This document shows positions 1-8,768 of a stretch of DNA of 64,000 nt, piece after piece. The translations under genes were made by a program, and so were the position numbers. The notes under the pieces were generated by a model. That model saw only the letters and a program-made list of their open reading frames with translations. It had not been told where the DNA came from and made no database searches. The stretch's first letter is position 1. Every line of letters begins with the position of its first letter. Origin of the DNA: Candidatus Iainarchaeum sp. (GTDB taxonomy: Archaea > B1Sed10-29 > WALL01); NCBI GenBank assembly GCA_023129115.1, contig JAGMCR010000013.1:26726-90725 (forward strand). Direction: 5' to 3'.

Positions 1-140
1 ACCCAGTTCCCTGCATACTGGTCACCGAAAGAAAAATTAAGCTCAAGAAGGGCTCACTTTACAACATAGCCCCCACAATTCTTGAGCTGATGGGCATCAA
101 AAAGCCGGGGAAAATGGCGGATAGCCTCGTTGTGCACTAA
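1..140 (+). CDS. gpmI: 2,3-bisphosphoglycerate-independent phosphoglycerate mutase, C-terminal fragment
   Basis: Only the last 46 codons are inside the window; the gene starts upstream. The visible end reads NIAPTILELMGIKKPGKM, which matches the closing helix of the iPGM/alkaline phosphatase family (bacterial forms end APTLLDLMGLEQPAEM). The family interconverts 3- and 2-phosphoglycerate in glycolysis and gluconeogenesis using two metal ions; those residues lie outside the window. It sits directly before a second, archaeal-type mutase. Identification rests on one motif. Confidence 0.7.
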   Translation, partial: PVPCILVTERKIKLKKGSLYNIAPTILELMGIKKPGKMADSLVVH

Positions 141-172
141 GCTTAAATACTTGGTTTTTGTTAGTTCGCTTA

Positions 173-1396
173 ATGAAATGTCTTTTTATAGTGGCGTCTG
201 GCGCGGGCGACCGCCCCATCAAGCGGCTGGGCAACAAGACGCCCTACCAATTGGCGCACACCCCCAACCTTGACCACTTGTCGGAAATCGGTGAGGACGG
301 GCTCATGGACCCGATTGCGCCAGGCATCTGGCCGGGCAGCGACACCAGCCACCTGCAATTATTTGGCTACGACCCACACGAGTACTACTTCGGCCGGGGC
401 CCAATCGAGGCACTTGGCGCGGGAATGGAACTGCAGGAGGGCGACATTGCGTTCCGCTGCAACTTCGCCACTGTCAAGGACGGCGTTATCGTGGACCGCC
501 GCGCGGGGCGAATCAAGGAAGGAACTGCCGAGCTCGCGCGGGCGCTGAACGAAATCGCCATCACAACTGTTCCCGGCGTCCAACTCATCTTCAAGGAGTC
601 GACCGAGCACCGCGCCGTCTTGGTCCTCCGCGGCACGAGCCTGTCCCCCCAAATAATCGACAACGACCCGCACGACGACGGCCTCCCCCCCACGAAAATC
701 ACTGCGCTGGAGCACACGGACGCAGCCATCCGCACGGCCAAGGCCTTGAGCGAGTTCATCGACAAGGCCCACAAAATCCTGCGCAGCCATCCCCTCAACC
801 GCGAGCGCGAGCTGCCGGCGAACTACATTCTTTGCCGCGGCGCGGGCGTCCTGAAGCGCCCGCCCACGTTCGAAGAAAAGTACGGGTTCAAGGGCGCCGT
901 AGTCGCCGCGTCGGGAATGATTATTGGCGTCGGGCGCCTCCTCGGCATGGACGTCATAATCCCGCCGGGCGCCACGGGCGGCTACGACACCGACTTGACC
1001 GCGAAGGCAGACGCCGCGCTCGAGGCGCTCAAAACCCACGACTACGTCTTCCTCCACATCAAGTGCACTGACCTCGCGGGCCACGACGGCGACCCCGAGA
1101 AAAAAATCGAGCTCATCGAAAAAGTTGATGAAATGGTCGGCTACATAACCCGTAACATTGACCTCGAGAACACGATTATTGCTTTCACGAGCGACCACTC
1201 GACGCCGTGCTCGGTCCGCAACCACTCGGCCGACCCCGTGCCCCTCGTAATCGCCGGGGGGGACGTGCGCTTCGACTACGTGAAGCACTTCGACGAGCTG
1301 AGCGCGACGCAGGGCGCGCTCTTCAAGATTTCCGGCAAGGACTTGTTCCCCATCCTCCTGGACTTCATGGGGCGGGCAAAGAAATACGGTGCCTAG
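173..1396 (+). CDS. apgM: Archaeal-type cofactor-independent phosphoglycerate mutase
   Basis: Cytoplasmic enzyme converting 3-phosphoglycerate to 2-phosphoglycerate. The N-terminus MKCLFIVASGAGDRP, the segment PGSDTSHLQLFGYDP (with the metal/nucleophile serine in GSDTSH) and the C-terminal FTSDHSTPC metal site are all typical of archaeal ApgM (about 400 residues; here 407). I place the start at the ATG rather than at a TTG 15 bases upstream, because GCTTAAATACTT at 141-152 is a TATA-like box about 26 bases before it, which implies a leaderless message. It follows an iPGM remnant of a different subfamily and is followed after one base by a membrane protein gene. Confidence 0.93.
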   Translation: MKCLFIVASGAGDRPIKRLGNKTPYQLAHTPNLDHLSEIGEDGLMDPIAPGIWPGSDTSHLQLFGYDPHEYYFGRGPIEALGAGMELQEGDIAFRCNFATVKDGVIVDRRAGRIKEGTAELARALNEIAITTVPGVQLIFKESTEHRAVLVLRGTSLSPQIIDNDPHDDGLPPTKITALEHTDAAIRTAKALSEFIDKAHKILRSHPLNRERELPANYILCRGAGVLKRPPTFEEKYGFKGAVVAASGMIIGVGRLLGMDVIIPPGATGGYDTDLTAKADAALEALKTHDYVFLHIKCTDLAGHDGDPEKKIELIEKVDEMVGYITRNIDLENTIIAFTSDHSTPCSVRNHSADPVPLVIAGGDVRFDYVKHFDELSATQGALFKISGKDLFPILLDFMGRAKKYGA

Positions 1397-1397
1397 A

Positions 1398-1898
1398 ATG
1401 ACAAACTACAAGGGCCACTTCATTGGCGGGATGCTGGTCTGGCTGCTCTCGCTCGGGCTGTTCTGGCACCAGTACTCGTCCCTCCCGCTGCAGCAGCTCC
1501 TCCCGTTTGCGCTGACGACTTTCTTCATCTGCTTCCTTGGCTCGCTGCTGCCGGACACTGACACCCCCAAGTCAAAAATCGGCGGCCTCCTGCAGCTCAC
1601 AGTGATTGTGACAGCGCTTTTGTTCGGCTTCACGCGGTTCTTCCGCGACTTCAGCAACCCTGTCGCCAGCGCAATCAACACGGCAATCGTGGGGATAGCG
1701 GTCTTCATGGTTTTCGTGCTGGCCCGCCCGCGACACCGCGGCGCGACGCACACGCTCCGCGCCAATCTGATTTACGGCCTCGTCGTGTTCTTATTTTTCT
1801 TTTTGTCGGCGGGCCTTTACGACGCGGCGTTTTTTGGCGTGCTTGCGTTCCTTAGCTATTTTTCGCATCTCGTGCTTGACCGCCAGGTCACGTTCTGA
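1398..1898 (+). CDS. YdjM/DUF457-type membrane-bound metal-dependent hydrolase
   Basis: A 166-residue integral membrane protein with about four hydrophobic segments. The motifs LLPDTDTP, RHRGATHT and the C-terminal SHLVLD are the conserved Asp/His metal site of the PF04307 family, whose substrate is not established. The ATG lies one base after the stop of apgM, so the two are probably co-transcribed. The last 108 bases overlap the convergent antiporter gene; because SHLVLD is a family motif and is inside the overlap, this reading frame is real there. Confidence 0.8.
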   Translation: MTNYKGHFIGGMLVWLLSLGLFWHQYSSLPLQQLLPFALTTFFICFLGSLLPDTDTPKSKIGGLLQLTVIVTALLFGFTRFFRDFSNPVASAINTAIVGIAVFMVFVLARPRHRGATHTLRANLIYGLVVFLFFFLSAGLYDAAFFGVLAFLSYFSHLVLDRQVTF

Positions 1899-3044
1899 CT
1901 GCTTTATGCGCGCGGTGAGCTGCCTCATCACGAGCGGCGCGGTAAGCGTGGTAACAATCGAGAGGGCGACGAGCGCGGTTATCGTGGCGTTGTCCAGCAG
2001 CCCGAAGCCGAGCGCGGCGAACGCCGCGGCCAGCGTCGTGGAGAGCTGCGGCGTGGTCGCGAACCCCATCAGCAGGCTCTCGGTTTTACTGAAGTTCGTT
2101 AGCCTGCCAGCGACGTATCCGCTCACGACCTTCGAGACAATGAGCCCGAACACCACCAGCCCGACGAACAAGTAGCTCTCGGCCGACACCAGCACGCTCA
2201 AGTCCAGCTTGGTGCCAATCAAAATGAAGAAAGTCGGGATAAACAGTCCGTACGACAGCGTGCGTATTTTGACCATCAATCGCTCGTGGCGCACTGTTTC
2301 AGCAAGCAGCAGCCCAATGATGAACCCCGCGACAATGGAGTGCACGCCCAATGCCTCGAAATAAATCGCAGTGCCAACGAGTATCATGAAGAAGAACAGC
2401 AGGTCGCGCTCGAACTGGTCGCGCTCGCCAATCAGCTTGTGGTATGTTTTGCTTATTGTCGGCAGCGCGAGCTTCATCACTACTACGGACAGCAGCAGTA
2501 TCACGTAGTACGCGATTATCGGCAGCTGCGTCTTGGGCATCATTGTCTGAAGCGCCATCGACAAGAGCAGCAGCGACCCGAGGTCCTCAAAGATTGCGGC
2601 GGTCAGTATGTTCTGCCCCAGCTCTTTCTTTATCAGCCCGCTTTTCTCGAGCTGCGGGATAATGACTGCCACGGACGAAGAAATAAACACGATTCCGAGC
2701 ACGAGCGCGCTCATTATGCCGTACCCGAACACCGTCGCGATGCAGAACCCCGTGAGGAACGGCAGTATCGAGTTCAGCGTTATCAGGAGGAACGCGTTCC
2801 GCGTCAAGTACTTCTTGTGCTTGACGTTTACTTCCAGCCCAGCCATGAACATGAGGAAGATGACCCCAATTGCGGCGATGGCCTCAATCGTGGGGTCCGG
2901 GGTGAATATGTTGAGGGCGTACGGCCCAATCACTATTCCGGAAAGGATTAGTGCGGTGACGTACGGGATTTGGATTCTGCTGAGTAGCCCAGAGAACACG
3001 ACGCCGGCCGTAATCACGATGAGGAAGTTTATGAAGTCGGTCAT
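1791..3044 (-). CDS. Kef/NhaP-type (CPA2) monovalent cation:proton antiporter
   Basis: A protein of about 417 residues with 11-12 hydrophobic helices, starting MTDFINFLIVITAGVVFSGL. The segments IFLMFMAGLEVN and AIFEDLGSLLLL match the conserved core of CPA2 exchangers, which swap K+ or Na+ for H+ at the membrane. It lacks the RCK/TrkA-N regulatory domain of full Kef proteins and instead ends in a strongly basic tail of about 35 residues. I use the ATG that overlaps the upstream methyltransferase stop as ATGA, not an upstream in-frame ATG. Its basic tail is encoded opposite the end of the DUF457 gene. Confidence 0.88.
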   Translation of the reverse strand: MTDFINFLIVITAGVVFSGLLSRIQIPYVTALILSGIVIGPYALNIFTPDPTIEAIAAIGVIFLMFMAGLEVNVKHKKYLTRNAFLLITLNSILPFLTGFCIATVFGYGIMSALVLGIVFISSSVAVIIPQLEKSGLIKKELGQNILTAAIFEDLGSLLLLSMALQTMMPKTQLPIIAYYVILLLSVVVMKLALPTISKTYHKLIGERDQFERDLLFFFMILVGTAIYFEALGVHSIVAGFIIGLLLAETVRHERLMVKIRTLSYGLFIPTFFILIGTKLDLSVLVSAESYLFVGLVVFGLIVSKVVSGYVAGRLTNFSKTESLLMGFATTPQLSTTLAAAFAALGFGLLDNATITALVALSIVTTLTAPLVMRQLTARIKQSERDLAVKHEMRKIAKERKHAKKRRVVKARRQKEK

Positions 3045-4033
3045 CTCTTCAACCCCACTTTGTAGCCCCATCCTTTTACATGCACATTCTTCCCTGCCTT
3101 GAGTGCGTTAGAGTCTTTCCGCAGTACGGTGAAATACCTCTCTTTTTTCTTGAGGGATTCCTCGTGCACGAACCCTTGTTCCTCAAAGCTCTTGATGAGG
3201 TCCTTTATGGGCGTCTCTTTTGGGTCCCCGTGGTGCGTGAAGACGAATTTCCCGCCTTCCCTGAGCGCCTTTTTCAGTTCCCACACAAGCGAAACGTTTG
3301 CGGTTACCGCCGAGAGCCAGCCAATGGAGTCAATCATCAACGCCTTGTCGAACTCTTGTTTCCTGACTTCTTTCGGGAATGGCAGGCTTTCTTGGAGTAT
3401 CTGAAAAATATTGTTCACCTTGCCTTGCTTGAACTTGCCCTTGTACAAGTCCAGGTCGGCCTGAATGAACTCAACGTTCTTCATGTCCTTGTTGTGCTCT
3501 TTCGCTATCTTCAGCGGCTCTTCGTGCTTGTCGACGCCAACTACTCTCCCTTTTTCACCCACAATCTTCCCGACTTCTTTCGTGAGTATCCCTGTGCCGC
3601 TGCACAAGTCAAGGATTTTCTCGCCTTTTTCGATTGGGATTTCTTTCCACGCGTCCTTGAATTCTTCCAGCGCGAAATTCTTCCGGAAGAATGCCTCGAC
3701 AGGCGCCATGGAACCATAAATGACTGCCCCCGGCTCTTCGAACCTGTGCTCTTGGAAAGTCCTTACAAACTCTTCCACAACGCCCTGGAACTTCTTGTCT
3801 TTGATGAGCTCTTCTGTAACGTTATTGTATGTGTTCAGTCTGTACTGGTCAAGCAATACATACGTGGGGATGTTGACCTTCAATTCCTTGTCGCCAAACT
3901 TTATCTCCACAAGATTTTTCTCGTCGTTCAGCTCGCCGCTGTCCAGCAGTGAATCAGCGTAGTCCATTAGCTCAAAGCTCCCCACGTCCTCCAGGCCCTT
4001 GCGTATCTTCACGAGCTTTATCGGCCTTTTCAT
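3041..4033 (-). CDS. Class I SAM-dependent methyltransferase with extra N-terminal domain
   Basis: 330 residues. Motif I is EKILDLCSGTGILTKEV (about residue 145), followed by VVGVDKHEEPL (acidic ribose-binding position) and VEFIQADLD, which together mark a Rossmann methyltransferase. The first 130 residues do not match a family I recognise. It lies between aspS (one-base gap) and an antiporter gene (ATGA overlap), so it is the middle gene of a three-gene operon. The substrate cannot be told from sequence. Confidence 0.8.
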   Translation of the reverse strand: MKRPIKLVKIRKGLEDVGSFELMDYADSLLDSGELNDEKNLVEIKFGDKELKVNIPTYVLLDQYRLNTYNNVTEELIKDKKFQGVVEEFVRTFQEHRFEEPGAVIYGSMAPVEAFFRKNFALEEFKDAWKEIPIEKGEKILDLCSGTGILTKEVGKIVGEKGRVVGVDKHEEPLKIAKEHNKDMKNVEFIQADLDLYKGKFKQGKVNNIFQILQESLPFPKEVRKQEFDKALMIDSIGWLSAVTANVSLVWELKKALREGGKFVFTHHGDPKETPIKDLIKSFEEQGFVHEESLKKKERYFTVLRKDSNALKAGKNVHVKGWGYKVGLKR

Positions 4034-4034
4034 C

Positions 4035-5318
4035 CTACGGCACCAGCCTGGTTTTGTCCCTCGGGAAAAGCACTGCCTCGCGCACGTTCGCCAGCCCCAG
4101 CAATTTCTGCACTAACCTGTCGACTCCAAGCCCAACGCCGCCGTGTGGCGGCATGCCGTACTTGAACGCGCTTAGGTAAAACCTAAAATCCTTGGGCTTT
4201 AATTTCAGCTTTTTCATCCGCGCCTCGAGCTCGCCGTGCCTGTGCTCCCTCTGCCCGCCGCTCGCCAATTCCAGCCCCAAATACCCCAAATCAAACGATT
4301 GCGAGAACTCGCCGTCTTCCATGATGTAAAACGGCTTTTCGGCGTGAGGGAACCCAGTGATGAAGTAAAACTCTTCGCCCACCAATTCGCCAAGCAATTT
4401 TTCTGCCTCGCTGTCCAGGTCGTTCCCAATTTCCTTGCCCTCCTTGGCCAGCATGTCCTTGGCCTCGGTGAACGTTATCCTCTTGAACGGCGTCTTTGGC
4501 ACCACAACGTCCTTGCCAAGCAACTCCAATTCTTCCGCCGCCTCTTTCTTGGTGTGCTTGATTGCGGCCGCAACCATTTCTTCGGTGGCGCGCATCACGT
4601 CTTCCTGTGACTCAATGAACGCCATCTCGAAGTCCAGCGAAATGAACTCGCTCACGTGCTTGGTGGTCGCGCTTGGTTCCGCGCGAAACGCCGGCGCAAT
4701 CTCATAGACCTTGTCCAGCCCCGTCGCCATCAAGGCCTGCTTGAACAATTGCGGGCTCTGCGTCAAGAAAGCTTTCTTGCCGAAGTAGTCGATTGGGAAC
4801 AGTGTCGCGCCGCCCTCGGCGCCGGCCTCCACTATTTTTGGGGTGTGCACTTCGACGAACCCCTCGCCCTCGAGGTATTCCCTTATGCCCGTGAGCAGCG
4901 AGTCGCGCACCGTGAACACTGCCGTCACGGCGGGCTGCCTGAGGTCCATGAACCGCGAGTCCAGCCGTGTCTCTAATTCGCTCGTGATTTTTCCCGAGAC
5001 GTCCATGGGGAGCGGCACTTCTGCCTTGGACAGTACCTCAATCGTGTCCGGTATGATTTCCCTGCCGCCGGGCGCGTCCTTGTTTTGCTTGAGCTCGCCC
5101 TTGACTGCAATCACGCTTTCCTTGGTGAGCTGCGCGGCCTCGTCGTAGATGACGCCGACTTTGGACTTTGGCATGGTCACTTGCACAGTGCCGTACCTGT
5201 CCCTTAATACAATAAACCCGATTTTCCCGAGCATCCGCAGCTGGTCGACCCAGCCCGCGACAGTAACCCCCCTGCCTTCCTGGCCCTCGAGCTCGTTGGT
5301 GTAGTGCGTACGCTTCAT
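4035..5318 (-). CDS. aspS: Aspartyl-tRNA synthetase (archaeal type)
   Basis: Class II synthetase of 427 residues charging tRNA-Asp. An N-terminal OB fold (AGWVDQLRMLGKIGFIVLRD) is followed by motif 2 around YEIAPAFRAEPS and motif 3 GVGLGVDRLVQKLL. The discriminating archaeal enzyme has a Trp at the anticodon-contact position after GWV; here it is Asp, and the loop contains DAPGG with a proline seen in relaxed enzymes, so it may also charge tRNA-Asn for a GatCAB route (inference, weak). A TATA-like CATAAAAACC near 5341-5350 gives it its own leaderless promoter. Confidence 0.95.
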   Translation of the reverse strand: MKRTHYTNELEGQEGRGVTVAGWVDQLRMLGKIGFIVLRDRYGTVQVTMPKSKVGVIYDEAAQLTKESVIAVKGELKQNKDAPGGREIIPDTIEVLSKAEVPLPMDVSGKITSELETRLDSRFMDLRQPAVTAVFTVRDSLLTGIREYLEGEGFVEVHTPKIVEAGAEGGATLFPIDYFGKKAFLTQSPQLFKQALMATGLDKVYEIAPAFRAEPSATTKHVSEFISLDFEMAFIESQEDVMRATEEMVAAAIKHTKKEAAEELELLGKDVVVPKTPFKRITFTEAKDMLAKEGKEIGNDLDSEAEKLLGELVGEEFYFITGFPHAEKPFYIMEDGEFSQSFDLGYLGLELASGGQREHRHGELEARMKKLKLKPKDFRFYLSAFKYGMPPHGGVGLGVDRLVQKLLGLANVREAVLFPRDKTRLVP

Positions 5319-5354
5319 GAAAGAGACTAAAACAAAGAGGGTTTTTATGGGTTT

Positions 5355-5849
5355 CTACTTGACCTCGAGCACGACTGCCTTGTCCATGATGGTGTTCGCG
5401 GCCTTTTGGAGGGTCTCGAGGTTGGTGATGAGCTTGTACTTGTCCTCGCGCGAGATAATGGCCTTGGTCTCCTCGCCACCGGGCTTGTAAACGATGTTTA
5501 TTCCCTGTATCCTCGCCGGCGCCACGAGGTCCCTCAGCGCGGTCTTGTCGTCCAGCGTGCTCACAACCCGGACCTTGCGGTTGAATTCCTTGCTGAGCAA
5601 GCGAATCACGCGCCCGCCCTTCCCCACGAGCGGCCCGACCTTGCCCTTCGTCGTAATCACCAGCAGCCCGTTGATGTCAAAAATCCTTTCGAAAGAAGCG
5701 CCGCGCACCAGGTCCCTCTGCTCAAGCTTCTGCAGCAGGCGCGCTAGCTGTATGTCGAGTTCGCCTATTTCCCCGTTACGCTGTTTCTCGGCGCACCCGT
5801 CACAAAGAATTCCACTCTTGACGCACTCCTCGCATAATGGGCCCTTCAT
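5355..5849 (-). CDS. NusA-like KH-domain RNA-binding protein with N-terminal zinc finger
   Basis: 164 residues. The first 20 carry CEEC...CDGC, a four-cysteine zinc-binding motif, followed by a helical linker and a KH domain with the loop VGKGGRVIRLLSKEF (GxxG at about residue 77). This architecture is a conserved archaeal NusA/KH family thought to bind RNA during transcription or translation. It lies 15 bases downstream of alba, and so probably shares the alba message. Confidence 0.82.
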   Translation of the reverse strand: MKGPLCEECVKSGILCDGCAEKQRNGEIGELDIQLARLLQKLEQRDLVRGASFERIFDINGLLVITTKGKVGPLVGKGGRVIRLLSKEFNRKVRVVSTLDDKTALRDLVAPARIQGINIVYKPGGEETKAIISREDKYKLITNLETLQKAANTIMDKAVVLEVK

Positions 5850-5864
5850 AGGGGGCTGCCCCCT

Positions 5865-6143
5865 TTACCTGCTGAGGGTGATTTCAATCGCCGAAACCCT
5901 GTTCGACTCGCCGCCGTCCGACGACAGCTCTTCCGTGCTGATGGATATGTCTTTGACCTTGGTGTCGGCCAGGAACCGGTGCCTCACGATTTCCGTCACG
6001 TCCACCGCGCGGCTAATCGCTTTCCCACGGGCTTTTACGGTCACTTCCTTCACGCCCGTGTTGAACTGCGTGACCACCGCAAGGACGTAGCTCATGACGC
6101 CCTTCTTGCCGATGAAGACCTGGTTCTCAGCGCTATCCGCCAT
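5865..6143 (-). CDS. albA: Alba chromatin protein
   Basis: 92 residues, the usual Alba size. [19 protein letters not shown] and [18 protein letters not shown] are the family signature segments, with the nucleic-acid-binding lysines in GKK. Alba coats DNA and RNA as dimers. A reverse-oriented TTTTTTATAG box near 6177-6186 and a GGTGA ribosome-binding site precede the ATG, so this gene has a short 5' leader unlike many neighbours. It diverges from the DNA ligase. Confidence 0.93.
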   Translation of the reverse strand: MADSAENQVFIGKKGVMSYVLAVVTQFNTGVKEVTVKARGKAISRAVDVTEIVRHRFLADTKVKDISISTEELSSDGGESNRVSAIEITLSR

Positions 6144-6234
6144 CTGACACCCTCACCTACTATTGTAAACGCTCTGCTATAAAAAATTTACATCCAGCGC
6201 AATGCTTAAAAGCCCCGCACCCGTCTTTAGGGGC

Positions 6235-7896
6235 ATGGACTTCGCCGCCGTGGCAGAAACCCTTTCCACTCTCGAAGAGACGCCGTCCCGCCTCGAAATG
6301 ACCGAGATAGTGGCGTCCCTCCTCAAAAGCAGTGGCAGGGACCTCCGCACAGTAGTCCTCTTCATCCGGGGCCGCGTCTTCCCGCCGTGGGACCCCCGCG
6401 AAATTGGCGTCGCCCAAAAGTCCATGATAAAGTGCGTCTCCACAGCCACCGGCACCCCAGCAAAAAAAGTCGAGGAAACAATCGCGGCGCTCGGCGACAC
6501 CGGCCTCGCCGCCGAAGCACTCTTCACGAAAAAGCCGCAGACCACGCTCACCAAGAAAAAAATGTCCCTCGCCGAAATACATTCCTCGCTCGAAAAAATG
6601 GCTTCGTGGGAGGGCAAGGGCACCCAGGAAAAAAAGGGCAGGCACGTCATCGAGCTCCTCAACTCCGTTTCCCCGAACGAAGTAAAGTACCTTGTCCGCC
6701 TCGTGCTCGGCGAAATGCGCGTCGGCGTCGGCGAAGGAATCATGCGCGACGCCATTGCCAAGGCGTTCGGCGTCCCTGCCGCAGAAGCAGAGCGCGCGTT
6801 TTCACTAATCAACGACTACTCCGAGGTCGCCGAAATCGCGCGCACCAAGGGCGAGGCCGGGCTAAAGAAAATCGGCATTTTATTGTTCCGCCCGCTGCGG
6901 CCAATGCTCGCACAAACAGTGCACTCTGTCCAGGAGGCATTGGACAACGGTTGCAGGGCTTGGGAATATAAATACGATGGAATGAGAATACAGGCCCACA
7001 TCAAAAACGGCGAGGTCCGCGTCTTCACGCGCCGCCTCGACGACGTCACCCACCAGTTCCCGGACGTCGCCGAAGCCATCAAAAACACCGTAACCGCCAA
7101 GGAGGCAATCATCGAGGGCGAGACAGTCGCCGTCGACGAGTCCGAGCGCCCGCGCCCGTTCCAGTTCCTGTCGCGCCGCATCAAGCGCAAGTACAAAATC
7201 GACGAAATGGTGCGCGACATTCCCGTCATTACCTACTTGTTCGACTGCATGTACCTCGACGGCAAGAACCTCACCACCCAAAAAATGAAGGGGCGCCGCG
7301 CGGCGCTCAACAAAATTGTCACAGAAGGCAACCACGTGAAGTTCTCGAGGACGCTCATCACAAACTCTGCCGACAAGGCCGAGTCCTTCTACAAAGAATC
7401 ACTAAAACTCGGCCACGAGGGGGTGATGGCCAAGAACCTGGGCGCCGCGTACAAGCCGGGCTCGCGGGTCGGGTACATGTACAAATTAAAGCCCGTCACC
7501 GAGACCCTTGACTTGGTCATCGTGGCTGCGGAGTGGGGCGAGGGGCGGAGAGCCAACTGGCTCGGCTCTTACCTCCTGGCCTGCCGCGACCCGGACACGA
7601 ACGAGTTCCTCTCGATTGGCCGAATGGCGACTGGAGCCAAGGACGAGCAGCTCCAGTACCTCACTGACACGCTAAAGCCCACAATCGAGTTCCAGAAGGG
7701 CAAGTTCGTCAAGCTGAGGCCCACTCTCGTCGTCGAGGCCGGCTACCAGGAAATCCAGAAGTCGCCCACGTACGAGAGCGGCTACGCGCTGCGCTTCCCC
7801 CGCTTAATCACAATCCGCGAGGACCGCGCCCCCGAGGAATGCGACTCGCTGGACCGGGTTGCGTCTTTGCACGAGCGGTTCACTGCGAAGAAATAG
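6235..7896 (+). CDS. lig: ATP-dependent DNA ligase
   Basis: Replicative ligase joining Okazaki fragments. The adenylated lysine is in EYKYDGMRIQAH (K246 with this start), followed by motif III-like TYLFDCMYLDGKNL, motif IV GHEGVMAKNL and motif V YMYKLKPV; an all-alpha DNA-binding domain comes first. Length is 553 residues, typical for archaeal LigI. I start at the ATG of MDFAAVAETL because GCTTAAAAG at 6204-6212 sits 26 bases upstream as a TATA-like box; an in-frame ATG 33 bases earlier lies inside that box. The last 35 codons occur again, diverged, at 8664-8768 beyond an inserted gene pair. Confidence 0.95.
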   Translation: MDFAAVAETLSTLEETPSRLEMTEIVASLLKSSGRDLRTVVLFIRGRVFPPWDPREIGVAQKSMIKCVSTATGTPAKKVEETIAALGDTGLAAEALFTKKPQTTLTKKKMSLAEIHSSLEKMASWEGKGTQEKKGRHVIELLNSVSPNEVKYLVRLVLGEMRVGVGEGIMRDAIAKAFGVPAAEAERAFSLINDYSEVAEIARTKGEAGLKKIGILLFRPLRPMLAQTVHSVQEALDNGCRAWEYKYDGMRIQAHIKNGEVRVFTRRLDDVTHQFPDVAEAIKNTVTAKEAIIEGETVAVDESERPRPFQFLSRRIKRKYKIDEMVRDIPVITYLFDCMYLDGKNLTTQKMKGRRAALNKIVTEGNHVKFSRTLITNSADKAESFYKESLKLGHEGVMAKNLGAAYKPGSRVGYMYKLKPVTETLDLVIVAAEWGEGRRANWLGSYLLACRDPDTNEFLSIGRMATGAKDEQLQYLTDTLKPTIEFQKGKFVKLRPTLVVEAGYQEIQKSPTYESGYALRFPRLITIREDRAPEECDSLDRVASLHERFTAKK

Positions 7897-8229
7897 CTAT
7901 GCCGTAATGGGGATGGGTATCGAGTCCTGGAGCGGTTCTTTGTAAATGGACAACAGCTTGAAGCCCACGACCAGGTTGTCCCCTTTTATGTTGTACTTTA
8001 GCTCTGCCGCTTTTATTCCTTCCAATGCTTTTTCTGTTTGTGCGGTTGTCAAGTCTACCCCAATCACTTCAGAAGCGTCAAATATTTCCAGCCCACTCAC
8101 TCTGTCTTTGTCGTCCATATCCACGACGAATATATCATCGGCCGAAACCAAGGAGTACTGTGATTTTCTCCCCTTCACGTTTAGCAGTAGTATGTCTTCG
8201 TCCTTGTTGTATACCCATTCCGCTTTCAT
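7897..8229 (-). CDS. DUF2283-family protein, probable antitoxin
   Basis: 110 residues. The core WVYNKDEDILLLNVKG...DDIFVVDMDDKDRVSGLEIFDASEVIG follows the DUF2283 pattern (xxYD-x-D-xLYI, then vDyDe-x-xivGieildAS), but the C-terminal half is extended. I start at the ATG that overlaps the upstream stop as ATGA. DUF2283 proteins are often paired with a DUF4258 or RelE-like partner as a putative toxin-antitoxin unit, as here. The gene stops on the base after the ligase stop codon and is part of the islet between the two ligase tails. Confidence 0.65.
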   Translation of the reverse strand: MKAEWVYNKDEDILLLNVKGRKSQYSLVSADDIFVVDMDDKDRVSGLEIFDASEVIGVDLTTAQTEKALEGIKAAELKYNIKGDNLVVGFKLLSIYKEPLQDSIPIPITA

Positions 8230-8585
8230 TTCTTCTTCGCCTCCGGTATCCGCCTTTTGTTGAACCGTGACTTCCGCTTCTTCTTCCGCAACCAATTATA
8301 CGAGATGACTATTAAATGGTTATCCCTGAATCTCACAACCACTCTTAAATCGTAAGTCCTGCTGCCATGGAACACAAGTAGCGTTCGTCCTTTTCTGGCT
8401 TTCTCCGCTTTTTTTAGCCCAGTGAGCCGGTTCTCAAAAAAGTCCAAAACTTTTTCCTTGGGTGGCCGCCCCTGCCTTTCCTCGATTTCGGTGACGTGTG
8501 GGGTGAACACTATAACGGATTGGCGTATCCTCTCCCGTGTTTCCTTGATGTCAAGGGGCTCTTTTTTCAGGGCATCAATTCTCAT
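8226..8585 (-). CDS. DUF4258/RelE-like small basic protein, probable toxin
   Basis: 119 residues, very basic at the C-terminus (LRKKKRKSRFNKRR). The strand pattern RTLLVFHGSRTYDLRVVVRF...LIVISYNW resembles the DUF4258/BrnT-type fold, but the match is weak. It is translationally coupled (ATGA) to the DUF2283 gene, the order toxin then antitoxin. A minus-strand TATA-like box GTTTTTATACT at 8611-8621 precedes it by about 30 bases. The 'toxin' label is inferred from pairing, not from catalytic residues. Confidence 0.5.
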   Translation of the reverse strand: MRIDALKKEPLDIKETRERIRQSVIVFTPHVTEIEERQGRPPKEKVLDFFENRLTGLKKAEKARKGRTLLVFHGSRTYDLRVVVRFRDNHLIVISYNWLRKKKRKSRFNKRRIPEAKKK

Positions 8586-8663
8586 CCCACTCTTTAGTAT
8601 GTCCGCTCAGTATAAAAACCGCTTCTGCTACGGCCTGCCGAGAAAAAAGAGTTGGGTGGGCCA

Positions 8664-8768
8664 CGCTTCCCCCGCTTAATCACAATCCGCGAGGACCGCG
8701 CGCCCGAGGAGTGCGACTCGCTGGACCGGGTTGCCGCTCTGCACGAGCGGTTCACCGCGAAGAAGTAG
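8664..8768 (+). pseudogene. Second copy of the DNA ligase 3' end (last 34 codons plus stop)
   Basis: The 105 bases align without gaps to 7792-7896. I count about seven substitutions; read in the ligase frame six are silent (for example GAA/GAG, ACT/ACC, AAA/AAG) and one changes Ser to Ala, so the copy still reads ...RFPRLITIRE...HERFTAKK-stop. Such silent divergence means that both copies evolved as functional gene ends, probably in different genomes, before being brought together. The stop of the minus-strand gene that follows lies inside this copy. Confidence 0.92.

Noticed and set aside
359..1288. Long open frame on the minus strand of apgM, and similar long frames opposite other genes
   Set aside because: GC-rich codons in real genes leave few stops on the other strand. 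These frames have no promoter, no family motif and odd composition.
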